From assembly GCA_002951815.1 (NCBI GenBank), contig CP019454.1, positions 186,001 through 250,000 of the forward strand: a DNA stretch of 64,000 nucleotides, in the 5' to 3' direction. The notes beneath the pieces were generated by a model that saw only the letters and a list, made by a program, of their open reading frames with translations, was not told the DNA's origin and made no database searches. The position numbers were made by a program, and so were the translations under genes. This stretch comes from Sulfobacillus thermotolerans (GTDB taxonomy: Bacteria; Bacillota; Sulfobacillia; Sulfobacillales; Sulfobacillaceae). Positions 1-7,412 of the stretch are shown in pieces; the stretch's first letter is position 1, and each line of letters opens with the position of its first letter.

Positions 1-591
1 GCCTATTTGGTGTTGCTGTTAGGGATATTAATGATTGGCAGCGTGATCGGGGTGGGACTCGGTTCGGTCGGGCTGTGGGTGGGCTTCATCCTCGCCATTT
101 TATCGACGATTATGGTCTCGCGCCGGGTCGGCAACAGCGGGCAGGCTTTGATGTGGGGCATTTTGGCGGCCATCGGTATGGGAATGATGATTTCGACCGT
201 CTTGTGGTATGCCATTCTTTATCAAGGGCCGCTCCTCTTTACGACCGTCATTGCTTTGCTGCTGGCGGTGTTGGTTGCCGCCGCGGTCGTCGCATGGATT
301 CCGTGGGATTTTAGCAAAATGGGGCCCTTGCTGTTTGTCGGTTTGATTGTCTTGCTGGTGGTCGGCCTGTTGTCGATGGTGATTCCGAGTATGGGCGGCG
401 TGATGATGTCCCAGGCTTACAACATTATTGGTGTCGTGATATTTACCGGGTATTTGATGGTGGACTTTGGCATCATGCGCTACCGGTCACGGGCCTTTCC
501 CGAGGACGGCATGGCCATCATGCTTGCGGTCTCACTGCTCGTCGACATTGTCAACTTGTTCCTCTTCTTGCTGCGATTGGGGCGGCGCTGA
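1..591 (+). CDS. Bax inhibitor-1/YccA-family membrane protein (5' partial)
   Basis: The reading frame is open from the first base, so the start lies outside the window; 196 residues are visible. The protein is almost entirely hydrophobic, with about six or seven consecutive membrane segments and short polar loops. Its C-terminus has the family's typical ending: an acidic loop (FPEDG), then a last helix with LLVDIVNLFLFLLRL and a basic tail GRR. Bax-inhibitor-1 proteins (YccA, YetJ) are inner-membrane proteins linked to calcium leak or FtsH modulation; the exact role here cannot be read from sequence. The gene is followed directly by its own terminator and so ends a transcription unit. Confidence 0.75.
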   Translation, partial: AYLVLLLGILMIGSVIGVGLGSVGLWVGFILAILSTIMVSRRVGNSGQALMWGILAAIGMGMMISTVLWYAILYQGPLLFTTVIALLLAVLVAAAVVAWIPWDFSKMGPLLFVGLIVLLVVGLLSMVIPSMGGVMMSQAYNIIGVVIFTGYLMVDFGIMRYRSRAFPEDGMAIMLAVSLLVDIVNLFLFLLRLGRR

Positions 592-608
592 GCCGTCCCT
601 CTTTTTTT
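579..608 (+). terminator. Rho-independent terminator overlapping the stop codon of the Bax-inhibitor-1 gene
   Basis: The arms GGGGCGGC and GCCGTCCC (8 pairs, one G-U) enclose a 5-nt loop that contains the TGA stop, and are followed by TCTTTTTTT. The stem begins inside the last codons of the gene. The 150 bases from here to the next start show no other clear element. Confidence 0.75.
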
Positions 609-761
609 ATCGCATCCCCTGATTCTTCCCCATATTTACTGCACTCACATCATGCAATTGCTGGAGCACGACCGGGTTTGTGTTCGCTTAGCGGCGAGCT
701 AGCTTTGCTATTGGCTACGGGCCGATGAATTCCATTGGCCCGACGGAGAGGATGATAAATC

Positions 762-2186
762 ATGCAAACATTGATGTTCGATGTCGTGACCATAGGAGGA
801 GGACCGGGCGCCACCCCGGGGGCTCAGTTGCTGGCTCAAAAAGGGCAGAAGGTGGCCATTGTGGAAAAGGGAGCGGGACTCGGCGGCACGTGTTTATTTG
901 AGGGCTGCATTCCGTCCAAGATCTTCTTAGAATCTGCCGCGCGGATCCGTGCGATTGGAGTGGATGTAGCCTTTGGCGTGCAAGGAGCCCATTTTGACTC
1001 GATTAATTTAGACCGCATCCGGGCACGCAAGCAGGAGATTTTGGCAAAGCGGGCGGGTGGTGCTCAAGTCGCGTGTGACAAGCTTGGAATAACCGTGATC
1101 CAAGGCGTTGCCGACCTTCTTGATCCGCACCATGTGACTGTTCAGACGGCGAATCACGAGACGATTCTTCTTGAGGCCAAGACGCTGGTCATTGCACCCG
1201 GGTCCGTCTCTCGTCCCTTGGAGGTGCCCGGCGCAGATAATGAGGGGCTGTGGACCAGTCAAGAGGCGTTAGAGCTTGCCGAAATTCCCAAGTCTCTCTG
1301 CATTATCGGCGGGGGATACATTGGCATGGAACTGGCGACCTTGTATCACGCACTCGGAAGTCAGGTGCACATTTTAGAGGCCGGTCCTCGCATTTTGCTT
1401 ACCGAAGATCCTGGCATCGCGGATCATCTCGTGCAGACATGGCAGAAAACGGGGGTATCCATCCCCATTGAAACGGGCATTACGCTCGACGCCATTGAAA
1501 GTACCGGGAAAGCTTTGGGCCATCAGCGCGTGCATTACCGCGCTGCGAACGGTGAAGTCCGCATACTCGAGGCGGACCGCGTCTTGATAGCGGTAGGGCG
1601 GGCCCCGGCCACGTCTCATCTCCATTGGGATCGGGTAGGCATTACCCTAGGGGCCCGAAAGGAAGTTCCGGTCAATGAGTTCTATCAAACCGTCGTTCCC
1701 AGCATTTATGCTCCGGGGGACGTCAATGGGGAGGTGATGCTGGCGCATGCCGCAACGCGTCAATCCCTCATTGCCGCGCAGCATATCTTGGGCCGAACGA
1801 CGGTTCCCAACGCGCTGGTAGTGCCCCATGTGGTCTTTACGGACCCGGAAATTGCCGCCGTTGGTGCCGATAGCCGTGACTTAGCTGCGCATCCGCAATG
1901 GGCCATGACATCTTGGCCGTATCGTCAAGACGCCCGGGCGTTGATTATGGGGGACGCGGAAGGTTTTGCGCAGATGATTTGGGATCAAAAGACGCATGCG
2001 TTGTTAGGGTTGCAAGTGATTGGGGCGGAGGCGGGTGAATTAATTGAGGAAGCCACCTATATTATCACCCACCACGGCACCTTAGAATCTCTGGTTGAGT
2101 CGATTCATCCCCACCCGACACTCAATGAAGTGGTGAGTGAATTGGCGGCTCATGCCCTTGATGAGGCGGAAAGACCCGAGGAGTAA
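762..2186 (+). CDS. Dihydrolipoyl dehydrogenase-like FAD/NAD(P) disulfide oxidoreductase
   Basis: This 474-residue class I pyridine-nucleotide disulfide oxidoreductase has an FAD-binding GGGPGA near residue 12, the redox-active disulfide in GGTCLFEGCIPSK (about residues 42-54), a second Rossmann motif GGGYIG near 184, a conserved YAPGDV (about 320) and a C-terminal HPHPTLNEVV carrying the catalytic His-Glu pair. Length fits Lpd. No E1/E2 dehydrogenase genes are nearby; it is followed by an FmdE-family gene (46 bp) and a sulfite/sulfonate-type exporter, forming a probable three-gene operon. Because the same chromosome encodes lipoate-binding sulfur carriers, reoxidation of a lipoyl carrier is a plausible job, but that is inference. 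Mercuric reductase is unlikely, since the vicinal C-terminal cysteines are absent. Confidence 0.85.
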   Translation: MQTLMFDVVTIGGGPGATPGAQLLAQKGQKVAIVEKGAGLGGTCLFEGCIPSKIFLESAARIRAIGVDVAFGVQGAHFDSINLDRIRARKQEILAKRAGGAQVACDKLGITVIQGVADLLDPHHVTVQTANHETILLEAKTLVIAPGSVSRPLEVPGADNEGLWTSQEALELAEIPKSLCIIGGGYIGMELATLYHALGSQVHILEAGPRILLTEDPGIADHLVQTWQKTGVSIPIETGITLDAIESTGKALGHQRVHYRAANGEVRILEADRVLIAVGRAPATSHLHWDRVGITLGARKEVPVNEFYQTVVPSIYAPGDVNGEVMLAHAATRQSLIAAQHILGRTTVPNALVVPHVVFTDPEIAAVGADSRDLAAHPQWAMTSWPYRQDARALIMGDAEGFAQMIWDQKTHALLGLQVIGAEAGELIEEATYIITHHGTLESLVESIHPHPTLNEVVSELAAHALDEAERPEE

Positions 2187-2232
2187 TCAAAGACCTCACA
2201 GGAAAATCATACTAGACTAGGAGGAAGTTCCG

Positions 2233-2874
2233 ATGAATATAGATCATTTGACCGCCATTACCGACGAAGAGCTGAAAAATGCTCAGTATTTTCATGGGCA
2301 CAAATGCCCCGCCATGCCGCAAGGATTGCGAGCCGGCCATTTAGCGATGGATATCCTTGGTGTTTCGCGCGCGCAAGGTGGAGGAGAATTGCAAGCCATT
2401 GTGGAAATCGGCGATCATCATTTTTCGGGCTGTTTTGCCGATGGCGTTCAATTTGCGACGGGCTGCACGTTTGGGAAAGGCAACATCACCAAACAGCCTT
2501 TAGGAAAATTTGCCCTGACGCTCATTGATACGGCGACTAAGCGCGCCGTCCGAGTCACGGCAAAATATGAACGGATGAAAGTCTGTCTTGACATGCCCTT
2601 TTTCACCCTCAGAAAGTCTGGTGTGCCGCCATTTAAGCTGGATCCCGAGGTGGTCGAGCCGCTCATTGACGATGTTGTCCACCGGGACTGGAAAGAGATG
2701 TTTGATGTCAAGCTCTTTGACGAGTATCCCGTCGAGAAACATGAAGAAACCTTCGAGGCCGTCGAGTGCGCGCATTGCAAGGAAATGGTTGTGACCCGTT
2801 ACACCAAAGAACTCGAAGGCCAACGGTATTGTCTTGTCTGCTTTGATGCTCAGGCGTTTCGAGCTAAGGACTGA
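2233..2874 (+). CDS. FmdE-family protein with C-terminal zinc ribbon
   Basis: This 213-residue protein opens with the FmdE domain signature (FHGHKCPAMPQGLRAG, about residues 18-33) and has a conserved cysteine pair region near FSGCFADGVQFATGCTFGKGN. The last 40 residues form a zinc ribbon with CAHC and CLVC knuckles. FmdE proteins are named after a subunit of archaeal formylmethanofuran dehydrogenase but are widespread in bacteria without that enzyme, where their function is unsettled; they bind metal. A strong AGGAGG lies just before the ATG. It sits between an Lpd-like flavoprotein and a TauE/SafE exporter, with only 6 bp to the latter, so all three probably act together, possibly in sulfur or metal-cofactor metabolism. 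Confidence 0.8.
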   Translation: MNIDHLTAITDEELKNAQYFHGHKCPAMPQGLRAGHLAMDILGVSRAQGGGELQAIVEIGDHHFSGCFADGVQFATGCTFGKGNITKQPLGKFALTLIDTATKRAVRVTAKYERMKVCLDMPFFTLRKSGVPPFKLDPEVVEPLIDDVVHRDWKEMFDVKLFDEYPVEKHEETFEAVECAHCKEMVVTRYTKELEGQRYCLVCFDAQAFRAKD

Positions 2875-2880
2875 TGAAGA

Positions 2881-3627
2881 ATGATTGCGCTGGTTGCGGT
2901 TCTCATATTTTTGGTGTCAACGGTCTTTGCGATGTTGGGAATGGGCGGCGGGATGCTACATGTGCCGATATTGCTGTGGTTTGGCTATCCCTTAAAGACC
3001 GTCGCCCAACCCGTAGGGATTCTTCTCAACGGCATCACCACATTGGTCGCGCTCGTGGTTTATGCCCGCAACCGATTGGTGGACTGGAAAGGGAGCTGGG
3101 GGATGGCGGCAGCTGCTTTGCTAGCAGCGCCGTTAGGAAGCATTGTGGCCCGTATGGTGGCGGATCGCTTGTTAATCATTCTGCTGGTCCTCATGATTTT
3201 CTTTGCTGCCATCAGAACCTTAATGACCGCTCACAAAGCCGAACCCGAGAAGTTTGCCCCGAGCCGGATGCGCCAAGTGTTAGGCACCATCGTCGTGGCG
3301 TTCGCGGCTTTTCTGGGGGCGATGCTGGGACTTGGGGGCGGCACCCTTATCAGTCCCATGCTCATGTGGATGGGGTATCCGACGAAGAAAGCCGTGGCGA
3401 CATCGGCATTCGTCGTCACTGTATCTAGCGCCTCGGGGTTTGCTGGACGCGTGGGTCATATGGCAGCGTCGTGGGAGCTGATCTTGGTCCTGTCGTTGGC
3501 TGTGATGCTGGCGGCATGGTTAGGAAGCTGGGTAATGGCCACGCGTGCTAAGCCTAAGTGGGTCAAGTACGGTTATAGTCTATTGTTAGTGGGAGTGGGA
3601 ATTAAGCTATTAATCCCGATTCTCTAG
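2881..3627 (+). CDS. TauE/SafE-family membrane transporter
   Basis: This 248-residue protein has about seven or eight membrane segments and the family's internally repeated glycine-rich motif: MLGMGGGMLHVP near residue 19 and MLGLGGGTLISP near 148, each followed by a helix and a YPxK turn (GYPLKT, GYPTKK). This two-fold repeat is diagnostic of TauE/SafE (DUF81) permeases, which export sulfite or organosulfonates or move other anions. It starts 6 bp after the FmdE gene, with no strong Shine-Dalgarno of its own, suggesting translational coupling. In a sulfur oxidiser that makes sulfite in the cytoplasm, sulfite export is an attractive but unproven role. Confidence 0.85.
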   Translation: MIALVAVLIFLVSTVFAMLGMGGGMLHVPILLWFGYPLKTVAQPVGILLNGITTLVALVVYARNRLVDWKGSWGMAAAALLAAPLGSIVARMVADRLLIILLVLMIFFAAIRTLMTAHKAEPEKFAPSRMRQVLGTIVVAFAAFLGAMLGLGGGTLISPMLMWMGYPTKKAVATSAFVVTVSSASGFAGRVGHMAASWELILVLSLAVMLAAWLGSWVMATRAKPKWVKYGYSLLLVGVGIKLLIPIL

Positions 3628-3754
3628 GTGCATCCTGGGTAGAAGAAGGAGCATGGGAGAAGGCAGTCAGGATCTCGACCCTGGCTGTCTTCTAGCGTTT
3701 GGGTCGATGGACCTAGAAATCTCATCCCTGGGTGGCCATAAAGGAGTTATGGCG

Positions 3755-6118
3755 ATGGATATGCCACGCTCATCATCTCGGATGCTGCAATGGGGTCTGG
3801 CTGCTTATTGGTTTTCCTTAAATATGGAAGGAGCCGCGCTCCTTACCATTTTAATTCCGATGACTTTACTTAAAGTCTCTCCAGAGGGACATGTCAGTCA
3901 GTTATCGCGTATCGTGTCCTTGGCCGCGCTATTCACCATGATTGTGCCCCCTGTTGCAGGAGTCTATTCGGACCGTCAAAAACGCCAGGGAAAACGCCGC
4001 ATGCCGCTGATGTGGTGGGGGACGGCGCTGAATATTACGGGCTTGTTAATCATCCCGTGGGTGTCGCGAGCCTCTATTCTAACAGGAATCGTGTTGGTTA
4101 CCGTTGTGGGGCAAGCGGCATCGCAGACAGCGTACCAGGCGATGATGCCAGAAATCTTGCCCTCAAGCAGGTGGGGAAAAGCATCGGGTTACATGGGGCT
4201 CGCAAGTTTGCTGGGAACAATCACCGGCCTTGGGACCGCGGGCTTTGCACCTAGTGGAATTCGGTATCCTTTATTAGCGGGAATTATGGCGGTTGGCATG
4301 CTCGTGACCACCTTTGGTGTGCGAGAACAAGCTGGAGCGCCAGAAGAAGGTGTTCCCCATGTGACGGTGGCAAATCATAAAAAGTTTATCCGTGTTTTTT
4401 GGGCGCGTTTCCTGGTCATGTTGGGACAAACCTTTCTCATGACCTTTATTTTGTACTTTTTCTCGGAAGTCTTGCATGTATCACAACCGGCAGCCCATAC
4501 GGCCTTTGTGGCGGCCGAAGCGCTCCTGGGTGCAGCGTTGTCCACGGTGATCATCGGCTGGCTGTCAGACCGTATGAGCCGGCGCGTGGTGGTCTTCCTG
4601 GCGGGATTACCGATGGCGGCTGCATCATTGGGATTTGCGTTGGACCCGACTATCCAAGCCATGACGCTTTGGGCGCTACTTTATGGGACGGGATATGGCG
4701 CTTTTTTATCCGTAGACTGGGCTCTTGGTTTGGAGTCGATTCCGGATTTGGCCAATGTGGCCCGCGATTTAGGGGTATGGGGCATCGCCTCGAATTTACC
4801 CACCGTGATTGCTCCCGCTATAGGGGGATGGATTTTGGTGCATGCCCTGAACCCTCGGCAAGGCTACACGACGCTTTTCGTCACGGCGGCCGTCATGTTT
4901 TTACTGGGATCTCTGGCCGTCCTCACTTTGGGTAAACCTTCGGCTAAAAAACCCTGGTCCCCATTATTGGCATGGCTCGTCTATATCATCGTCACGCCCT
5001 ATGTACGGATCCGCTACCGGGTTCACGTAACAGGCAAGGTACCAGCTCACCCCCAGGCCCTTCTCGTGGTCGGAAACCATGGCCAAGATATCGAGGGGCT
5101 TGTAGTCCCCTTGCTGTTGTTTCGGACCCAGCCGTGGGGTTCACGGGTGATTTCAGCAGGGTCACAACGTTTGTTTGAACCAGGGTTTTTTACCACCCGT
5201 TTACCAGCGCGCTGGGGATACTGGTTCAGTGCTTTCAATGTAGGTCCTATATTGTGGCGCTTGGGAGTGCGGCCCATAGAAAACCAACCGCTGTTCCGCC
5301 CCATTACGAGTTGGGCGTATCATATATTTCAAACGCAGGGCAATCTTCTGGCCAGCGCGGTATTCACCGAAAAGGCGCTTACGAGTTTTGCCGTAGCGAG
5401 GACAAATAAGGAGCCGATGCGGTTACGCGACCTTTGGCAAGCGCGCTATGCACGGCTAAGCACTTGTCCCGTCAGTGTCACCGCGCTGCAAGAGCCCTAT
5501 CGGCAGCAAATGCGACAGCAACTAGCGGCGCGTATTCGGCAACAAATCGCGGAACTATTAAATGACGTGCGCGATGGCGATATATTGTATTTGACACCGG
5601 AAGGCCGCTATACACAAGATGGACGGGTGGGCCGCTTCCGTTTGCTTTGGACTTTAGCTCAACAACGGATAGAGGAGGTTGTAGGCATTGCCACGGCGTA
5701 TGACGTGTTGCGTCCGGGTCCTTTGCACGTCTGGATGAGGTGGACCGAGAGGATGAAAGCCTCTTGGGCGCAAACCATTTTGCGGGCAAGGCGGCCGATT
5801 ACGGCGAGTCATGTGGTGGCGGTAGCGGTTAAAGGCATGGCCGATGAATCGTCTGTCATGGCTCGGGCGAAGGCGTTGATAGCTGAAATTCCTGCGAACG
5901 CTCAGGTCGCAAGCGATTTGGCGACACGGCCAGATGAGGTGTTGACCCGGGCATTGCACTTTCTTTGGCCCCGGCATCAGCTCGGTGTGGTATCAGACCC
6001 GCGCTTACCAGGGGTACCGGATCTTTTGCAGTATTACCGTAATCAATGGGATGAAACGCTAGCAGCGTTAACCCAGATAAGCTTAGAGGAAGATCAAGAT
6101 CAACCCAAGCCAGAATAG
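3755..6118 (+). CDS. MFS transporter fused to a PlsC-like acyltransferase domain
   Basis: About 787 residues from the ATG at 3755, which has AAGGAG eight bases upstream; an in-frame ATG at 3653 with GAAGGAG is the alternative and adds 34 poorly hydrophobic residues. The first 420 residues are a 12-helix major-facilitator domain with the MFS loop SDRQKRQGKRR and a second SDRMSRR. The remaining 370 residues are soluble and resemble glycerophosphate/lysophospholipid acyltransferases: VVGNHGQDIEG (block I) and YLTPEGRYTQDGRVGRF (block III). Block I reads HX4E rather than the usual HX4D. The arrangement recalls LplT-Aas, where a lysophospholipid flippase feeds an acyltransferase, so membrane lipid remodelling is the likely role. 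Substrates are unknown. Confidence 0.75.
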   Translation: MDMPRSSSRMLQWGLAAYWFSLNMEGAALLTILIPMTLLKVSPEGHVSQLSRIVSLAALFTMIVPPVAGVYSDRQKRQGKRRMPLMWWGTALNITGLLIIPWVSRASILTGIVLVTVVGQAASQTAYQAMMPEILPSSRWGKASGYMGLASLLGTITGLGTAGFAPSGIRYPLLAGIMAVGMLVTTFGVREQAGAPEEGVPHVTVANHKKFIRVFWARFLVMLGQTFLMTFILYFFSEVLHVSQPAAHTAFVAAEALLGAALSTVIIGWLSDRMSRRVVVFLAGLPMAAASLGFALDPTIQAMTLWALLYGTGYGAFLSVDWALGLESIPDLANVARDLGVWGIASNLPTVIAPAIGGWILVHALNPRQGYTTLFVTAAVMFLLGSLAVLTLGKPSAKKPWSPLLAWLVYIIVTPYVRIRYRVHVTGKVPAHPQALLVVGNHGQDIEGLVVPLLLFRTQPWGSRVISAGSQRLFEPGFFTTRLPARWGYWFSAFNVGPILWRLGVRPIENQPLFRPITSWAYHIFQTQGNLLASAVFTEKALTSFAVARTNKEPMRLRDLWQARYARLSTCPVSVTALQEPYRQQMRQQLAARIRQQIAELLNDVRDGDILYLTPEGRYTQDGRVGRFRLLWTLAQQRIEEVVGIATAYDVLRPGPLHVWMRWTERMKASWAQTILRARRPITASHVVAVAVKGMADESSVMARAKALIAEIPANAQVASDLATRPDEVLTRALHFLWPRHQLGVVSDPRLPGVPDLLQYYRNQWDETLAALTQISLEEDQDQPKPE

Positions 6119-6138
6119 CGGATATACGACAAAAAGCT

Positions 6139-6156
6139 GGGAGCGCGTACGCTCCC
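6139..6156. terminator. Hairpin after the MFS-acyltransferase gene (weak terminator candidate)
   Basis: GGGAGCG-CGTA-CGCTCCC forms a perfect 7-bp stem 20 bp after the stop codon, but no T-run follows on either strand. The 346 bases from 6119 to the tRNA also contain a small palindrome ACCAAATATTGGT (6231-6243) and the tRNA promoter; no gene is visible. Confidence 0.4.
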
Positions 6157-6409
6157 GAGGTGGAATCCGAGCCCTCAACCAATTCCATGGCACGGCCGCA
6201 ATCCGTTTCCGTGCGTCCCACAGTCATTATACCAAATATTGGTAGTTAATCAAGTGGTTTGTTATTTGCTATCGTATGCACTTTTGTCATATCCTATGCC
6301 GAGACGGTCTAAAAAGTGCCAGAGTAATGATTTCGCGGCCGATGGCCCTATTCTCAGGCAAGTCTACAACGCCAGTCGGCAACCATGGCGCTTTGGCACC
6401 GTCTGATTA

Positions 6410-6438
6410 TTGACAGAACCGGGTCTAAAAGATAAAAT
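6410..6438 (+). promoter_or_regulatory. SigA-type promoter for tRNA-Arg and tadA
   Basis: TTGACA (6410-6415), a 17-bp spacer and TAAAAT (6433-6438) lie 26 bp before the 5' end of tRNA-Arg. The -35 is a perfect consensus match and the -10 is one base off. Confidence 0.75.
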
Positions 6439-6464
6439 GAATTGTTGTTGTGCAGGGCATATCT

Positions 6465-6540
6465 GCGCCCGTAGCTCAGGGGATAGAGCAGAGGTTTCCT
6501 AAACCTTGTGTCGGTGGTTCGAGTCCTCCCGGGCGCACCA
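6465..6540 (+). tRNA. tRNA-Arg (anticodon CCT)
   Basis: A full cloverleaf can be folded: acceptor GCGCCCG/CGGGCGC, D-stem GCTC/GAGC, anticodon stem GAGGT/ACCTT with loop TTCCTAA (anticodon CCT), and a T-arm with TTCGAGT. CCA is encoded. Confidence 0.95.
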
Positions 6541-6578
6541 AAATTGGGGATTTTTCTACGATAGCGTATGAACCTTTT

Positions 6579-7022
6579 ATGGAGCTAGCCCTAAAGGAAG
6601 CCGAGCGCGCCGCGCAATCCGGGGAAGTGCCGGTTGGGGCCGTCTTAATTCTTGACGATGGGACTGTCATTGCACAAGACCATAATCGCCGTGAAAGTGA
6701 CCACGATCCGACTGCCCATGCAGAAATGCTTGTGATTCGAGCGGCATCCCAAAAACTGGGGCGATGGCGTCTGACTGGGACGACGTTGCTTGTGACGCTT
6801 GAGCCTTGTATAATGTGTGCGGGTGCTATTATATTAAGTCGGATAGATCGATTGGTTTTCGCTACACGGGATCCCAAAGCTGGCGCTGTGTTGAGCCTGT
6901 ATCAAGCGCTATCGGATGACCGTCTCAATCATCGCGTGGCGATTCATGAAGGTCTCTACCAACAACAGGCACAAACGCTGTTGCGGGACTTTTTTCGGGC
7001 CCGGAGAATAAAGGACAAGTGA
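6579..7022 (+). CDS. tadA: tRNA-specific adenosine-34 deaminase
   Basis: This cytidine-deaminase-fold protein of 147 residues shows the zinc and catalytic motif HAE (in DPTAHAEMLVIR, about residue 50) and PCIMCAG (about 80), with the family's GEVPVGAVLI near the N-terminus. TadA converts A34 of tRNA-Arg(ACG) to inosine; PCIMC is typical of TadA rather than cytidine deaminase. The longer frame that begins at 6450 runs through the tRNA-Arg gene and cannot be translated as such, so the start is placed at the first ATG after the tRNA. No good Shine-Dalgarno precedes this ATG, so the exact start is uncertain. It lies 38 bp after tRNA-Arg, probably on the same transcript. Confidence 0.9.
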   Translation: MELALKEAERAAQSGEVPVGAVLILDDGTVIAQDHNRRESDHDPTAHAEMLVIRAASQKLGRWRLTGTTLLVTLEPCIMCAGAIILSRIDRLVFATRDPKAGAVLSLYQALSDDRLNHRVAIHEGLYQQQAQTLLRDFFRARRIKDK

Positions 7023-7029
7023 ATAGTGC

Positions 7030-7123
7030 GGAGAGGTGTCTGAGTTGGTCGAAGGAGCCCGACTCGAAATCGGGTAGGCGGCTAAAACCCGTCTCGTGGG
7101 TTCGAATCCCACCCTCTCCGCCA
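7030..7123 (+). tRNA. tRNA-Ser (anticodon CGA)
   Basis: This is a class II tRNA with acceptor GGAGAGG/CCTCTCC, anticodon stem CCCGA/TCGGG with loop CTCGAAA (anticodon CGA), a long variable arm and encoded CCA. It begins 7 bp after tadA. Confidence 0.95.
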
Positions 7124-7135
7124 CGATATTGATCT

Positions 7136-7228
7136 GGAGGGGTGGCCGAGCGGTTTAAGGCGCACGCCTGGAAAGCGTGTTGGTGGGCTAATCCTGCCTC
7201 GAGGGTTCGAATCCCTCCTCCTCCGCCA
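7136..7228 (+). tRNA. tRNA-Ser (anticodon GGA)
   Basis: This is a class II tRNA with acceptor GGAGGGG/CTCCTCC, anticodon stem CACGC/GCGTG with loop CTGGAAA (anticodon GGA), a long variable arm and encoded CCA. It follows tRNA-Ser(CGA) by 12 bp. Confidence 0.95.
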
Positions 7229-7254
7229 TTTGCATCATGTATTCGCCGTAGAGA

Positions 7255-7387
7255 GGCCATGGAGCAGCATCGATTGGGTCCCGCGCGGACAACACCTGTG
7301 AACCCCGTCAGGCCCGGAAGGGAGCAGCGGTAAGCGGGAACGTTGTGGTGCCGCGGATCACCTGATCGGTGCTGCCCTATGGCTTTT
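7255..7387 (+). ncRNA. ffs: Signal recognition particle RNA (small bacterial type)
   Basis: The conserved SRP domain IV is visible around 7300-7340: the GTCAGGCCCGGAAGGGAGCAGC core with the GGAA tetraloop and asymmetric internal loop that binds Ffh. The flanks pair over a long distance (GGCCATGGAGCAGC at the 5' side with GCTGCCCTATGGC at the 3' side), giving a rod of about 130 nt ending in TTTTCTT. Placement just before dnaX matches many Firmicutes. Ends are estimated from the pairing. Confidence 0.9.
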
Positions 7388-7412
7388 CTTCTATTCCTCA
7401 GGAGGGATGACT

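Noticed and set aside
2874-3428. 184-codon ORF in another frame of the TauE/SafE gene
   Set aside because: It is a shadow of a well-supported membrane protein gene; composition is rich in Arg, Gly, His and Cys without a domain.
6450-6578. N-terminal 43-codon extension of TadA
   Set aside because: It runs through the tRNA-Arg gene; the conserved protein begins only after it.
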